Shown here: positions 1 through 6,278 of the stretch, in pieces
Numbering within the stretch: the first letter of the stretch is position 1
How the letters are laid out: each line of letters starts with the position of its first letter
Assembly (NCBI GenBank): GCA_964449115.1
Contig: CAYUXW010000053.1
Coordinates: forward strand, 1-6,381
DNA from: UBA1783 sp964449115
GTDB taxonomy: Bacteria; Bacillota_I; Bacilli_A; Erysipelotrichales; Erysipelotrichaceae
Length of the DNA: 6,381 nt
Direction of reading: 5' to 3'
Made by a program: the position numbers and the translations under genes
The notes under the pieces: generated by a model
The model's database searches: none
Told to the model about the DNA's origin: nothing
Seen by the model: the letters and a program-made list of their open reading frames with translations, nothing else

Positions 1-54
1 AATATAAGGCAATGCCTGACCATTTAGTTTAATTAAATCACCACTGTAGATCAT
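1..54 (-). CDS. 5' end of the next tail gene (partial, runs off the window)
   Basis: Only 18 codons are visible: an ATG at 54-52 opens a frame reading MIYSGDLIKLNGQALPYI that stays open to the window edge. The start overlaps the tape measure stop as ATGA (51-54), the usual sign of translational coupling. An AAGGCGG stretch (65-71) lying inside the tape measure gene, ten bases upstream, may serve as its ribosome binding site. The phrase 'IKLNGQALP' resembles the beginnings of small tail proteins that follow the tape measure gene in Bacillota siphophages (DUF6711-like), which is recall-based and uncertain. The gene at this position is often a distal tail or tail-tip component. The start call is firmer than the product. 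Confidence 0.6.
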   Translation of the reverse strand, partial: MIYSGDLIKLNGQALPYI

Positions 55-2105
55 ACGTTAAGCACCGCCTTTCCGGTTCTGAACTCTTTTTCATTTATAC
101 CATCAATAATTTTATCGATTATTGTTGATTCACCTATTTTTACAACCACCTGAATTGGTTGGCCGGCATTTGAATTTAATCTTTCCGCAATTCTATCCAG
201 CCATTCAGTATTTCTTTCAAGTGGTACAACTGCTTCCGCACCTTTACCTTCAAGTAAACCTATCTGACCACGTTTTAATACACCACCACGTTCCAAAAGT
301 GGTATTTGAGGTACATATATTGGGTTATAGCTCCATGAATTAATAAAAGGTTGGAAACCTAAAATACTGATTGCTCTGATTTTATTGAGCATCGTGTTTA
401 TTTTATTTAAAGGCCAGGCTATCACTTTATTAATACCTTTGATAACACCATTAACGATAGTTTTAAATGTAGATTCCAAGCCTTCTTTAAATCCTTTAAA
501 AATGTCTCCTGCTGTACTGAATGCTTCTCTTATTTTGGCAGCTACTCCAGTTACCTTAGATCTAACTTCATCAAACTTAGTTTTTATTTTATCTATTACT
601 CCAGTAATAGTTTCTTTTATCGTCAGGAAAGTTTCATCAACTTTCTTTCTAAACTCTTCATTAGTGTTATAAGCAGTTATAAATGCGGCTATTAAACCAC
701 CAATTACAGCTATCACAGCCACGATTGGATTGGTTGCAATTAAATTCCAAAGTAAACTGACAGCATTAATTACCCCCATAATTCGAGGAACTAAATTAAG
801 TGCAGCAAAGTATCCTTTCCAGATAAGCATTGCTGTAGCAACTCCAACCAGAATTGCTGAGATAGTTGGCCAATTATCGATAACAAAATTAATAACATTA
901 TCTATTGCTTCAGATAGCCAAGTAAATGCCGGTTTCAAATATTCAAACACTTCAGCAAACTTCTCACTCACTGTCTCAATGACAGTACCTATGGTTTTAC
1001 CAATGGCTTGGGCCTTTTCACTCATTTCACCCATATTAACCATATAGTCATCTAATTGATACCCAGAAGCACCACCGCTTATTCCAGCTGCACCAGAAGT
1101 ACCACTATCTTGTTCCTGCAGCACATTCATTTCATCAAAACTTGCCAAAGTTCCTTTTAATTTTTTTGCTTCTTTGTTAGCATCACCTAAACCGGCAGTA
1201 ACTCTTTTTACTGGACTCTCAATTCCTTGCTCAATTTTGTTGGTAGAACTTAAACCAAACAAGTTAGCAAATACATTTATAGCCTTGGTTATAGCCACTA
1301 TCACATGATTAATTATCGTTATCAAATATGTGTAAACTGGTATTAAAAATCTACTGAGCGCTAACCACAATTCACGAATATTATTTTTAAAGATTCTTGT
1401 CTGATTTGCTGGCGATTCCAGAGTTCTACCCAGGTCACCTTGTGCAGCACTTGTTCTTTCTAAAATAGCCTCATATCTGGCCAATATCAGTTGTTCATTG
1501 TTAAGCTCAGTGCCAACAGCTGCTATACCTTTTGCATAGGCAACCTGTTTGATTGTATCTTCATCGAGTCTAATACCCAAGTCCTGTAAAGGTTTATAAA
1601 CACCAATCAGTGCCGATCTTATCTTGTTGAACATCTCTTCTGGAGCAACATTATAAAATGAAGCCATGTCCTCGGCTAGTACGCTTACTCCTTTGGCCAT
1701 TTTTAATGAATTATCAGTTGCTACACCCATAGCCATTGCTATGTTGTAAATAACCCCAATATTTCTTTGAAGATTAGTATTGCTTAAGCCTAGAGCATCA
1801 GCTACTTCCATACTCCACTTGTTGACTTCAGTTGCCATTTCACTACCTAAAGTTGTAGTAAAAAGAGATGCCGTTTCTATTGCTTCCATTCCAACAGCTA
1901 AACTTTGCTGAATAGCCTTACCTACGGCAGTCGTAGCAATAATAGTTTTTAGTTTTTGAAAAGCATTTCCCATTTTGGTAGTTACTTTATTGTTGCGTTT
2001 CTGTAACTTGTCTAAATCAGTTTGCACACTGCGGAGGGCTTTTGCAAGTTCTTCCTTGTTTGCACTGATTATTACATTGAGTTCTTCAATTGTTGTTGCT
2101 GCCAT
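51..2105 (-). CDS. Tail tape measure protein
   Basis: This 684-residue protein should fill the tail tube lumen, set tail length and be ejected with the DNA. Residues 1-55 are charged and helical. Residues about 145-195 (MASFYNVAPEEMFNKIRSAL, then KPLQDLGIRLDEDTI) match the TP901-type tape measure core. Hydrophobic stretches lie at about 252-285, 412-440 and 448-478, the last with the common 'NPIVAVIAVIGGLIAAF' pattern. An LASFDEMN motif at 320-327 precedes a Gly/Ser-rich linker (333-348). The C-terminal region about 604-642 (LERGGVLKRGQIGLLEGKGA, then EAVVPLERNTEWLDRI) is typical of tape measure ends in Bacillota phages. At roughly 0.15 nm per residue the tail would be about 100 nm (inference). 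It begins inside the end of the frameshifted chaperone frame (20-base overlap), behind an AGGGGGT site. The position after the chaperones and the size both support the call. Confidence 0.95.
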   Translation of the reverse strand: MAATTIEELNVIISANKEELAKALRSVQTDLDKLQKRNNKVTTKMGNAFQKLKTIIATTAVGKAIQQSLAVGMEAIETASLFTTTLGSEMATEVNKWSMEVADALGLSNTNLQRNIGVIYNIAMAMGVATDNSLKMAKGVSVLAEDMASFYNVAPEEMFNKIRSALIGVYKPLQDLGIRLDEDTIKQVAYAKGIAAVGTELNNEQLILARYEAILERTSAAQGDLGRTLESPANQTRIFKNNIRELWLALSRFLIPVYTYLITIINHVIVAITKAINVFANLFGLSSTNKIEQGIESPVKRVTAGLGDANKEAKKLKGTLASFDEMNVLQEQDSGTSGAAGISGGASGYQLDDYMVNMGEMSEKAQAIGKTIGTVIETVSEKFAEVFEYLKPAFTWLSEAIDNVINFVIDNWPTISAILVGVATAMLIWKGYFAALNLVPRIMGVINAVSLLWNLIATNPIVAVIAVIGGLIAAFITAYNTNEEFRKKVDETFLTIKETITGVIDKIKTKFDEVRSKVTGVAAKIREAFSTAGDIFKGFKEGLESTFKTIVNGVIKGINKVIAWPLNKINTMLNKIRAISILGFQPFINSWSYNPIYVPQIPLLERGGVLKRGQIGLLEGKGAEAVVPLERNTEWLDRIAERLNSNAGQPIQVVVKIGESTIIDKIIDGINEKEFRTGKAVLNV

Positions 2106-2753
2106 TTATAGTACCCCCTAACTGTGCTGTAATCAACATGGCATTTAATTCCATGTCTTCATTAGTTTGATTTTCTTGTTTGTCTTCTTTTGTAAATGGT
2201 TTACGTGGATATTTATTAGGTTCATGAAAAGAAAAAGAAATATACTTACCTAAAACCCAATTTAAAGCATCTTGTTTTTTAAGTTCTTCTTCTTGAACTT
2301 TAATATAAGCTTTTCTATGCTTCTCATACTGTTTGAGATTTAAAGACCAAAAATAATTTAGATCCAAGCCAATTTGAATAGCTTCTTCCTCTAAATCCCT
2401 CCACATATCACCAAAGGTTAAATATCCTGTTTGATTTGTTCGATTTTCTCCATCGCCGTTTGTTTGATTTTCTTCACATCCAGCTGGCGAGATAAAAAAC
2501 CCCCATCAACTAAAGCTCCCATTATATCTAACCTTAATGTGTCCAGGTCATTTTCTTCATTTTCCAAATAGTCATCAATAGTAGATAAGGCAACGTTTCT
2601 TGAACAGCCAATAGTTCCATTTTCATTGACCAGGCCTTTTTCAATAAACGAAGTCATACTGCCGATAGTTCCTTCAGCCACTAATTGCTGAAGACTTTTC
2701 TTTGTTGATTTTTCCAATTCATCAATTTTACTTGCTGTAAATTTCAATAACAT
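2086..2753 (-). CDS. Tail assembly chaperone, -1 frameshift fusion (gpGT-like)
   Basis: Predicted 222-residue product made when ribosomes translating the 111-codon frame slip back one base at TTTTTTA (2499-2493). It keeps residues 1-86 of the short chaperone, reads Phe instead of Leu at 87, then continues for 135 residues to the TGA at 2088-2086. The added part opens with a polar linker (ISPAGCEENQTNGDG...), then YLTFGDMWRDLEEEAIQIGL and a T-like domain: FWSLNLKQYEKHRKAY, a charged helix, then ALNWVLGKY and PNKYPRKPF. The FW...YEKHRKAY and KYPRKPF patterns are typical of the downstream half of G/GT-type chaperones. Read alone, this frame would start at ATG 2406 with only a weak GGTG upstream, and would lose the conserved-looking LTFGD. 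The -1 frame has no stop between 2493 and 2406. The fusion is expected to bridge tape measure and tube protein and be absent from the mature tail. Confidence 0.85.
2113..2119 (-). promoter_or_regulatory. Unusual ribosome binding site of the tape measure gene (AGGGGGT)
   Basis: The minus strand reads AGGGGGT eight bases before the tape measure ATG. It departs from the AAGGAGG used by most genes here, having G where the consensus has A. It still allows G:U-tolerant pairing to the 16S rRNA tail. It lies inside the end of the frameshift reading frame, so ribosomes finishing the chaperone fusion end just past it and could re-initiate. Confidence 0.55.
2418..2753 (-). CDS. Tail assembly chaperone, short form (gpG-like)
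   Basis: 111-residue, acidic, helical protein starting at ATG 2753 with AAGGAG (2764-2769) ten bases upstream. In siphophages the short chaperone coats the tape measure during tail assembly and is not part of the virion. I recognise no catalytic motif. The call rests on position, between the tube gene and the tape measure gene, and on the -1 frameshift link to a T-like domain. Its last 24 codons overlap the alternative frame, so that stretch is double-coding. The slip codons are Phe86-Leu87. The TAA at 2420-2418 gives the short form, which is normally much more abundant than the fusion. Confidence 0.85.
   Translation of the reverse strand: MLLKFTASKIDELEKSTKKSLQQLVAEGTIGSMTSFIEKGLVNENGTIGCSRNVALSTIDDYLENEENDLDTLRLDIMGALVDGGFLSRQLDVKKIKQTAMEKIEQIKQDI
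2434..2472 (-). repeat. Imperfect direct repeat in the double-coding linker
   Basis: On the minus strand GAAAATCAAACAAAC (2472-2458) recurs as GAAAATCGAACAAAT (2448-2434), 13 of 15 bases identical and offset by 24 bases. Since 24 is a multiple of three the copies are in register in both frames: they encode ENQTN and ENRTN in the linker of the fusion, and KIKQT and KIEQI in the short form. The A-rich composition makes a chance contribution possible. Confidence 0.5.
2453..2490 (-). other. Possible stimulatory stem-loop 3' of the slip site
   Basis: TCGCC (2490-2486) can pair with GGCGA (2457-2453) on the minus strand around a 28-base A-rich loop. It begins two bases after the slip heptamer. Five base pairs, four of them G:C, is modest, and the spacing is shorter than the 5-9 bases usual for stimulators, so this may be incidental. 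The short palindrome CCAGCTGG lies within the same region (2480-2487). Confidence 0.25.
2493..2499 (-). other. Programmed -1 ribosomal frameshift site (U UUU UUA)
   Basis: On the minus strand the zero frame reads GGT TTT TTA, so the heptamer T TTT TTA has the X XXY YYZ phasing required for tandem slippage. After a one-base backward slip both tRNAs still pair well, with TTT and TTT in the new frame. The -1 frame is open from here to 2086. The same heptamer drives gag-pol frameshifting in HIV-1. In lambda the G/GT site is a different heptamer with the same function. It sits directly behind a run of five G, giving GGGGGTTTTTTA. Confidence 0.85.
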
Positions 2754-2775
2754 TTTTTTGCGTCTCCTTTTTTTT

Positions 2776-2805
2776 AAAAAAAAGGGCTAAATTTCTTTAA
2801 CCCTT
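2776..2805 (-). terminator. Rho-independent terminator after the major tail protein gene
   Basis: The minus-strand RNA forms a 10-base-pair stem, AAGGGTTAAA (2805-2796) with TTTAGCCCTT (2791-2782), including one G:U pair. It is closed by a GAAA (GNRA) tetraloop at 2795-2792 and followed by a run of T ending at 2776. The stem begins inside the tube gene's TAA codon. No T run follows on the plus strand, so the signal works only in the direction of these genes. Since the tail genes continue downstream without another visible promoter, it probably acts partially, giving more tube protein mRNA than downstream mRNA, and it also protects the 3' end. Confidence 0.9.
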
Positions 2806-3238
2806 ATGCTCCTGGTGTAAACGTTGGTAAACCCGATACTTTAATGGTCGTGGTAAATTCAATATTGCCGTCAGTTGTGATTTCACCGGCTTCATATCCT
2901 TTTACATAACCATCAAAATTCCATTTTGCCCCACTTGGATATTCAACTTCCCAGGCTTCAGTTGTTCCTGATGCCAATAATCCCAAAACCTTAGTGATTG
3001 TAGCATTGTCGGTTGTCTTTTTAACCATTATTTTAAACGGAACATCACCAGGTGTTTTTGCTCCTGGTTCAAATTCTTTTGCTCCATCAGGTGAATCAAG
3101 AGTTGTTATTTCCCTTTCTTCAGTATCAACAGATACTCCACCGATAGATAACAGACTGCCTATTAACCAATCCAGGTCACCCTGAATATCCGGATTTGCT
3201 TTTTTGGTTAATTTGGTTCCCATTGCAGATGTACTCAT
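2804..3238 (-). CDS. Major tail (tube) protein
   Basis: 144-residue protein that should polymerise into hexameric rings forming the tail tube. The short N-terminal arm (MSTSAMGTKLTKK) is followed by a predicted mostly beta domain. Features typical of lambda gpV-type or Bacillota phage tube proteins are GDLDWLIGSLLSIGG (20-34), an 'EITTLDSPDGAKEFEPG' region (43-59), the GDVPFKIMV strand (64-72), and a C-terminal TTTIKVSGLPTFTPGA tail (129-144). ATG 3238 has a strong AAGGAGG (3247-3253) eight bases upstream that overlaps the preceding gene's stop codon. The strong initiation site and the terminator just behind the gene both fit a highly abundant virion protein. It could also be called a generic phage tail protein; the family call rests on pattern and position. 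Confidence 0.88.
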   Translation of the reverse strand: MSTSAMGTKLTKKANPDIQGDLDWLIGSLLSIGGVSVDTEEREITTLDSPDGAKEFEPGAKTPGDVPFKIMVKKTTDNATITKVLGLLASGTTEAWEVEYPSGAKWNFDGYVKGYEAGEITTDGNIEFTTTIKVSGLPTFTPGA

Positions 3239-3250
3239 TATAAATCCTCC

Positions 3251-3586
3251 TTACTTTTGAGTTTCAAATCTAGCAGTTATATGATTCACTTCACTGTCAA
3301 TGTTTGGCAAATCACTTGAAAATACTAGATTGTAGTTTTTTTGCCTCAGTATACCCTCTATCTGGGTCAATATTTCACTCCCTTCGGGGCCAGTATCAGT
3401 CCAGATATCAATCTGAATAGCAATTGTTGAATTAACTATCTTATTATCTAAACTTAACTGATTATTCTGACTTGCTAAATAGTAAGTAACTGTTGGCAGT
3501 TCATTAAATACGTTTTGGCTTTGTTTAACGATGTTTATGCCTTCGTTTTTTAACCAATTTACAATATCTGGTCTTGGATTATACAT
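3251..3586 (-). CDS. Tail terminator / tail completion protein
   Basis: 111-residue protein in the slot just before the tube gene, where siphophages encode the ring protein that caps the tail tube and joins it to the head (lambda gpU-like). The pattern fits: an N-terminal helix (DIVNWLKNEGINIV), then NELPTVTYYLASQNNQ as the 'ELP.v.y' strand. A central strand follows, in STIAIQIDIWTD (49-60), and then a helix with EGSEILTQIEGILRQ. The protein ends HITARFETQK, with the 'ITaRFE' ending common in these proteins. ATG 3586 is preceded by AAGGAGG (3596-3602) at nine bases. A related annotation sometimes used for such proteins is 'minor capsid'. The assignment relies on gene order as much as on sequence. 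Confidence 0.75.
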   Translation of the reverse strand: MYNPRPDIVNWLKNEGINIVKQSQNVFNELPTVTYYLASQNNQLSLDNKIVNSTIAIQIDIWTDTGPEGSEILTQIEGILRQKNYNLVFSSDLPNIDSEVNHITARFETQK

Positions 3587-3604
3587 CTTTTAAAGCCTCC
3601 TTGA

Positions 3605-4084
3605 TTATTTGGCAATTTCATTAATCTTATTTTTAATCGATTGGTGAATAATTGCTCTAATTTTATTTTTATTTCGTGATAATGCCGGATACATGTACGG
3701 TTGTGCCACCTGACCACTTGTCCAGATTCTTTCATCTTCTTTTTTCGGATCAGGAAAGGTCCAGTTGTAGTCCGCATATTCCAGCTGAATTCCTTCAAGT
3801 TCGTAAGGATATGTTCCCTTACCTTTTCTTCCGGTTCCGAATTCAACATAAGCAGCATACTCATTGGTTGTAAACACCTTGCCTGTAACAGTCATTTCTT
3901 TGTCTTTCACATCCATGTGAATTGATCTTCTTAATTCACCAGTTAGAACTGGTGTTAGCATTTTAGCGGCTGTTTCTACAACACCAGTAGCATCAGTCAC
4001 TGCCTTTTTTATATCACTGCTCATTAATTTGTCTATTTTCTTATTTAACCTGGTAATTCCGTTAATTTTTACTTTAATACCCAT
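3605..4084 (-). CDS. HK97 gp10-like head-tail / tail completion protein
   Basis: 159 residues from the preferred ATG at 4084. Diagnostic features of the HK97 gp10-like family are the start MGIKVKINGITRLNKKIDKL, the segment LTPVLTGELRRSIHMDV (43-59), the EYAAYVEFGTG motif (75-85), and AQPYMYPAL (127-135) near the C-terminus. Members act at the head-tail junction or on tail assembly. A longer frame begins with TTG at 4117, but it has no ribosome binding site and would add 11 residues not expected in the family. AGAAGG (4100-4105) precedes ATG 4084 with a long 15-base spacing. The start overlaps the previous gene's end by 11 bases, so coupled re-initiation is likely. Family confidence is high and exact role moderate. 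Confidence 0.9.
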   Translation of the reverse strand: MGIKVKINGITRLNKKIDKLMSSDIKKAVTDATGVVETAAKMLTPVLTGELRRSIHMDVKDKEMTVTGKVFTTNEYAAYVEFGTGRKGKGTYPYELEGIQLEYADYNWTFPDPKKEDERIWTSGQVAQPYMYPALSRNKNKIRAIIHQSIKNKINEIAK

Positions 4085-4415
4085 ATTTTTTAATACCAGC
4101 CTTCTGATGGCTGTCAAATGGCAGCAAGCCTATGACTTCGTACTTCTGATTGTCATATTCAACAATATCACTCAGATTAAATGTTCCGGGTCTGCAGGTT
4201 ATAGAAGCATTAATATACACTTCCAAACCGTATTCTTTTCTCATTTCATCCAGGTTAGTAAAGCTGATGTTAACCAGAGCAGTCTTTTTAAGTGGACCTA
4301 TAGTTTTTCTTTTGCCACCTTCATCATCTTCAACGACTACCTTATCATAAACCTTTACTTCCTTGTCATAGAAAATCTCAGCCATACTATTGATAAAATT
4401 ATCAGTTAGTTTCAT
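4074..4415 (-). CDS. Head closure / head-tail joining protein (putative)
   Basis: 113-residue protein between the connector and the gp10-like protein, the usual place of the head-completion or stopper protein that seals the portal vertex after packaging. It has an N-terminal helix (NFINSMAEIFYD), then strands with the pattern KEVKVYDKVVVEDDEGGKRK and ALVNISFTNLDEMRKEYGL. The C-terminal half includes the segment SDIVEYDNQKYEVIGLLPFD (82-101), resembling the 'd.v.y.g..Y.V....p' beta pattern of small barrel head-closure proteins. ATG 4415 lies inside the end of the preceding gene (14-base overlap) with AAAGGTGGT (4421-4429) as ribosome binding site. The name rests mainly on position and fold-like pattern; no catalytic residues are expected. 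Confidence 0.7.
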   Translation of the reverse strand: MKLTDNFINSMAEIFYDKEVKVYDKVVVEDDEGGKRKTIGPLKKTALVNISFTNLDEMRKEYGLEVYINASITCRPGTFNLSDIVEYDNQKYEVIGLLPFDSHQKAGIKKYGY

Positions 4416-4785
4416 TTTTAACCACCTTTGGTTTTCTGTAAACTTTAAGCAAATCGATTACTCCAAAAAACAGTTCATTGTCACTTGCTGTCATCAGATA
4501 GTTTCTCATTTCACTGGCATATGTAATTGATTGGCCATTATCACTAATAGTTTGAATTTGTGCTGTAGGACCAGTGGTTTGGTCCTTTTTATACTTATGG
4601 AAGACTTTGCTAACAACATCAGCGACAACTCTTTCAAATTGAGTTTTTAGTTCATCTGCTCCTAAAAAAAGAAGCAACCTGTCTATAACTGCTTCAATGC
4701 TGTACTCCAGTAAGCCATCATCTTCCTGAGTAACGGTTGTAAACTTTTTGACATAGCCCTTTATTCTTTGGACTTGTTCAGTCAT
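4402..4785 (-). CDS. Head-tail connector / adaptor protein (gp6- or gp15-like)
   Basis: 127-residue, mainly helical protein. In this slot, soon after the coat protein, siphophages encode the adaptor ring that docks below the portal. The sequence shows amphipathic helices at about 22-43 (DGLLEYSIEAVIDRLLLFLG) and 44-66 (DELKTQFERVVADVVSKVFH). These are followed by a loop with QTISDNGQSITYAS (78-91), a pattern common in Bacillota phage connector proteins where a glycine-rich 'I..G..s.sY' segment precedes the final helix. ATG 4785 starts two bases after the previous stop, with AAGGAAGG (4792-4799) upstream. The gene ends with TGA. Sequence-level recognition is moderate and context is supportive. 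Confidence 0.78.
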   Translation of the reverse strand: MTEQVQRIKGYVKKFTTVTQEDDGLLEYSIEAVIDRLLLFLGADELKTQFERVVADVVSKVFHKYKKDQTTGPTAQIQTISDNGQSITYASEMRNYLMTASDNELFFGVIDLLKVYRKPKVVKNETN

Positions 4786-4787
4786 GT

Positions 4788-4922
4788 TTAACCTTCCTTT
4801 TTAGCACTCTTTTTAACGTCTTTGACGGGTTTATATAGTTCAGGGTATTTATCATACTGCTCTATAACTAATTCGTTTGTAGGCTCTTCTATACAACCCG
4901 TCTTAACGTTTAAATACTTCAT
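4788..4922 (-). CDS. Small 44-residue protein of unknown function between coat and connector genes
   Basis: A frame of 44 codons reading MKYLNVKTGCIEEPTNELVI, then EQYDKYPELYKPVKDV and a Lys-rich tail KKSAKKEG, exactly fills the gap between coat and connector genes. It starts one base after the coat protein's stop and ends three bases before the connector's ATG, and its last codons carry the connector's ribosome binding site. It has no obvious Shine-Dalgarno of its own, so translation probably depends on ribosomes finishing the coat gene. Small proteins with a similar 'yiNVKTG.i' beginning occur at this position in other siphophages, as far as I recall, but I know no function. No signal peptide or membrane segment is visible. 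The tight packing and complete filling of the gap favour a real gene. Confidence 0.7.
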   Translation of the reverse strand: MKYLNVKTGCIEEPTNELVIEQYDKYPELYKPVKDVKKSAKKEG

Positions 4923-4923
4923 A

Positions 4924-5739
4924 TTATGCTACGTGTTTAATTAAGTCTGGAGTTACTGCTTTTGTACCATATGAATAGAATAAAGGTAATGCGATTTCAT
5001 TTGAAAGTGGAATCACACTTGGATCATAAACATCAGAAGTCACTGGTTGAGCAACTGCACCATCTAACATACAAATCATAGATTTAGTTTGTCTTACATT
5101 TGAGAAAACTCTTACTCTATGGAAGTATTTGTCATCTAATCCAGTAATTGAATTTGGAACACTATCAATATAGTTTGCCAACTCTCCATACACTGCTGGA
5201 GTTAAAGTCAATACAATCATTTCTCTATCAACACCATCAACGTAATCATTTTTAACAGTTTCAATTGACTGAATTAATTCTTCAACCTTATCTTGAATTG
5301 CTGTTTTAGTTAATGTTACTGATGTTCCAGCTGATTCAGCTTCAGTAAAGAAAGCAGTATCTAAGTCGGCAATCATTCTTAAACCATGATTTTTAGTTCT
5401 CTTGTCGATAATTGCATCAAAACCAGATAATTTAATATCTTTTACGGCAATTTCTTCTACGATTTCTTTATCTTGGTCGATATTGATAGTAACTTTACCT
5501 TTATTATTTAATGCATCACCTTTACCAGCTGCTCTTGCTGTTCCATAAGCATTTACTGTTGCATTTGCGAATCTACTTACTTCAACTGAACCAGTAGTTG
5601 GGTCACCTGATAAGTTTGTGTTTTTAATTTGCATTGAAATAGCACCTTTTTGTACTGAGTCAATGACCTTACCATAAGCTTCGGCTAGTTTATCTTTACT
5701 AACACCATTTAAAATACTTAATGCATCTTGTCTTGCCAT
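4924..5739 (-). CDS. Major capsid (coat) protein
   Basis: 271-residue protein expected to form the icosahedral shell with an HK97-type fold. It directly follows the scaffold gene, the classical order. Visible features are an N-terminal helix (ALSILNGVSKDKLAEAYGKV), a polar strand region with a long E-loop-like stretch (SVEVSRFANATVNAYGTARA, 51-70), and GKVTINIDQDKEIVEEIAVKD (81-101). A long helix follows at about 145-164 and then the 'REMIVLTLTPAVYGELANY' segment (172-190), typical of the capsid core. The C-terminal end is LFYSYGTKAVTPDLIKHV. It lacks an extra N-terminal delta domain, which agrees with a separate scaffold. ATG 5739 has AAGGAG (5749-5754) nine bases upstream, 20 bases after the scaffold gene. 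Family name not certain; role strongly supported by context. Confidence 0.88.
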   Translation of the reverse strand: MARQDALSILNGVSKDKLAEAYGKVIDSVQKGAISMQIKNTNLSGDPTTGSVEVSRFANATVNAYGTARAAGKGDALNNKGKVTINIDQDKEIVEEIAVKDIKLSGFDAIIDKRTKNHGLRMIADLDTAFFTEAESAGTSVTLTKTAIQDKVEELIQSIETVKNDYVDGVDREMIVLTLTPAVYGELANYIDSVPNSITGLDDKYFHRVRVFSNVRQTKSMICMLDGAVAQPVTSDVYDPSVIPLSNEIALPLFYSYGTKAVTPDLIKHVA

Positions 5740-5759
5740 TATTTATCTCTCCTTAATTT

Positions 5760-6278
5760 TTAAAATGCTCTTATAATCTTAGGCTTTGTTGAGCCTTGGT
5801 CATTTTTGTAATCATTAGGAGTTTGACCTTTTAACTTTTCCGCTACACCTTCTTCAACAGCCTTTTTATATGCTGCTGATAGTTTAGTGATATTCTCATT
5901 AGTTGTATCTTTGTCCTTATTGACTACAAATTCAACTAGATTAACAGGAATACCTTCTTTAATTAAAGCTTCTTTAGCCTCAATTGTTCTTTCTCTCATT
6001 GTAATTTCTAAATCTCTGTTCTCTAGTTCCTGTTCACGTTTCTTACGTGCTTCTTTTTCTCTTTCGTCCTGGGTTAATTTGGCTTGTCTTTCGTGTTCTT
6101 GAATTGCACTTGCAATTGCATCTTGAGTAATCTTTTCATACTTTGCTTTCTCTTCACTTCTTACTTTACCAGCCAAATTATCCATGTCCTGTTGAGTAAA
6201 TGTTTTACCAGCTTCATTTTTCCCATTGTTTGCATCAGTAGCTGTCTCTGTTGCAGTGGTAATTTTATTGTCGTCCAT
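5760..6278 (-). CDS. Capsid scaffolding protein (DUF4355-like)
   Basis: 172-residue, highly charged protein that should act as the internal scaffold around which coat protein assembles, leaving before DNA packaging. It has a Thr/Asn/Ala-rich disordered start (1-25), then FTQQDMDNLAGKVRSEEKAK (27-46), the hallmark opening of the DUF4355 family. A long coiled-coil region follows at about 40-105, rich in Glu/Lys/Arg (LTQDEREKEARKKREQEL, ENRDLEITMRERTIEAK). The 'LIKEGIPVNLVEFVV' segment (105-119) matches the family's helix-turn part. The C-terminus (KPKIIRAF) is basic, as expected for coat binding. ATG 6278 has a near-perfect AAGGAGGT (6285-6292) six bases upstream. The coat gene follows after 20 bases. 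Confidence 0.92.
   Translation of the reverse strand: MDDNKITTATETATDANNGKNEAGKTFTQQDMDNLAGKVRSEEKAKYEKITQDAIASAIQEHERQAKLTQDEREKEARKKREQELENRDLEITMRERTIEAKEALIKEGIPVNLVEFVVNKDKDTTNENITKLSAAYKKAVEEGVAEKLKGQTPNDYKNDQGSTKPKIIRAF

Noticed and set aside
122..1047. Three plus-strand open frames (122-343, 385-672, 730-1047) opposite the tape measure gene
   Set aside because: They are antisense to a clearly recognisable 684-residue protein, and their translations are low-complexity hydrophobic shadows with no recognisable family.
2086..2406. Independent gene starting at ATG 2406
   Set aside because: Its upstream frame is open and in the -1 register to a phased slip heptamer, and its own ribosome binding site is weak (GGTG). 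The frameshift fusion explains it better, though low-level internal initiation cannot be excluded.
3559..3864. 101-residue minus-strand frame overlapping the gp10-like gene
   Set aside because: It lies wholly across the gp10-like and terminator coding frames in a different register, and its translation has no recognisable family pattern.
4029..4409. 126-residue plus-strand frame
   Set aside because: Antisense to the head-closure and gp10-like genes, with a Phe/Ile/Ser-rich translation typical of the reverse strand of A+T-rich genes.
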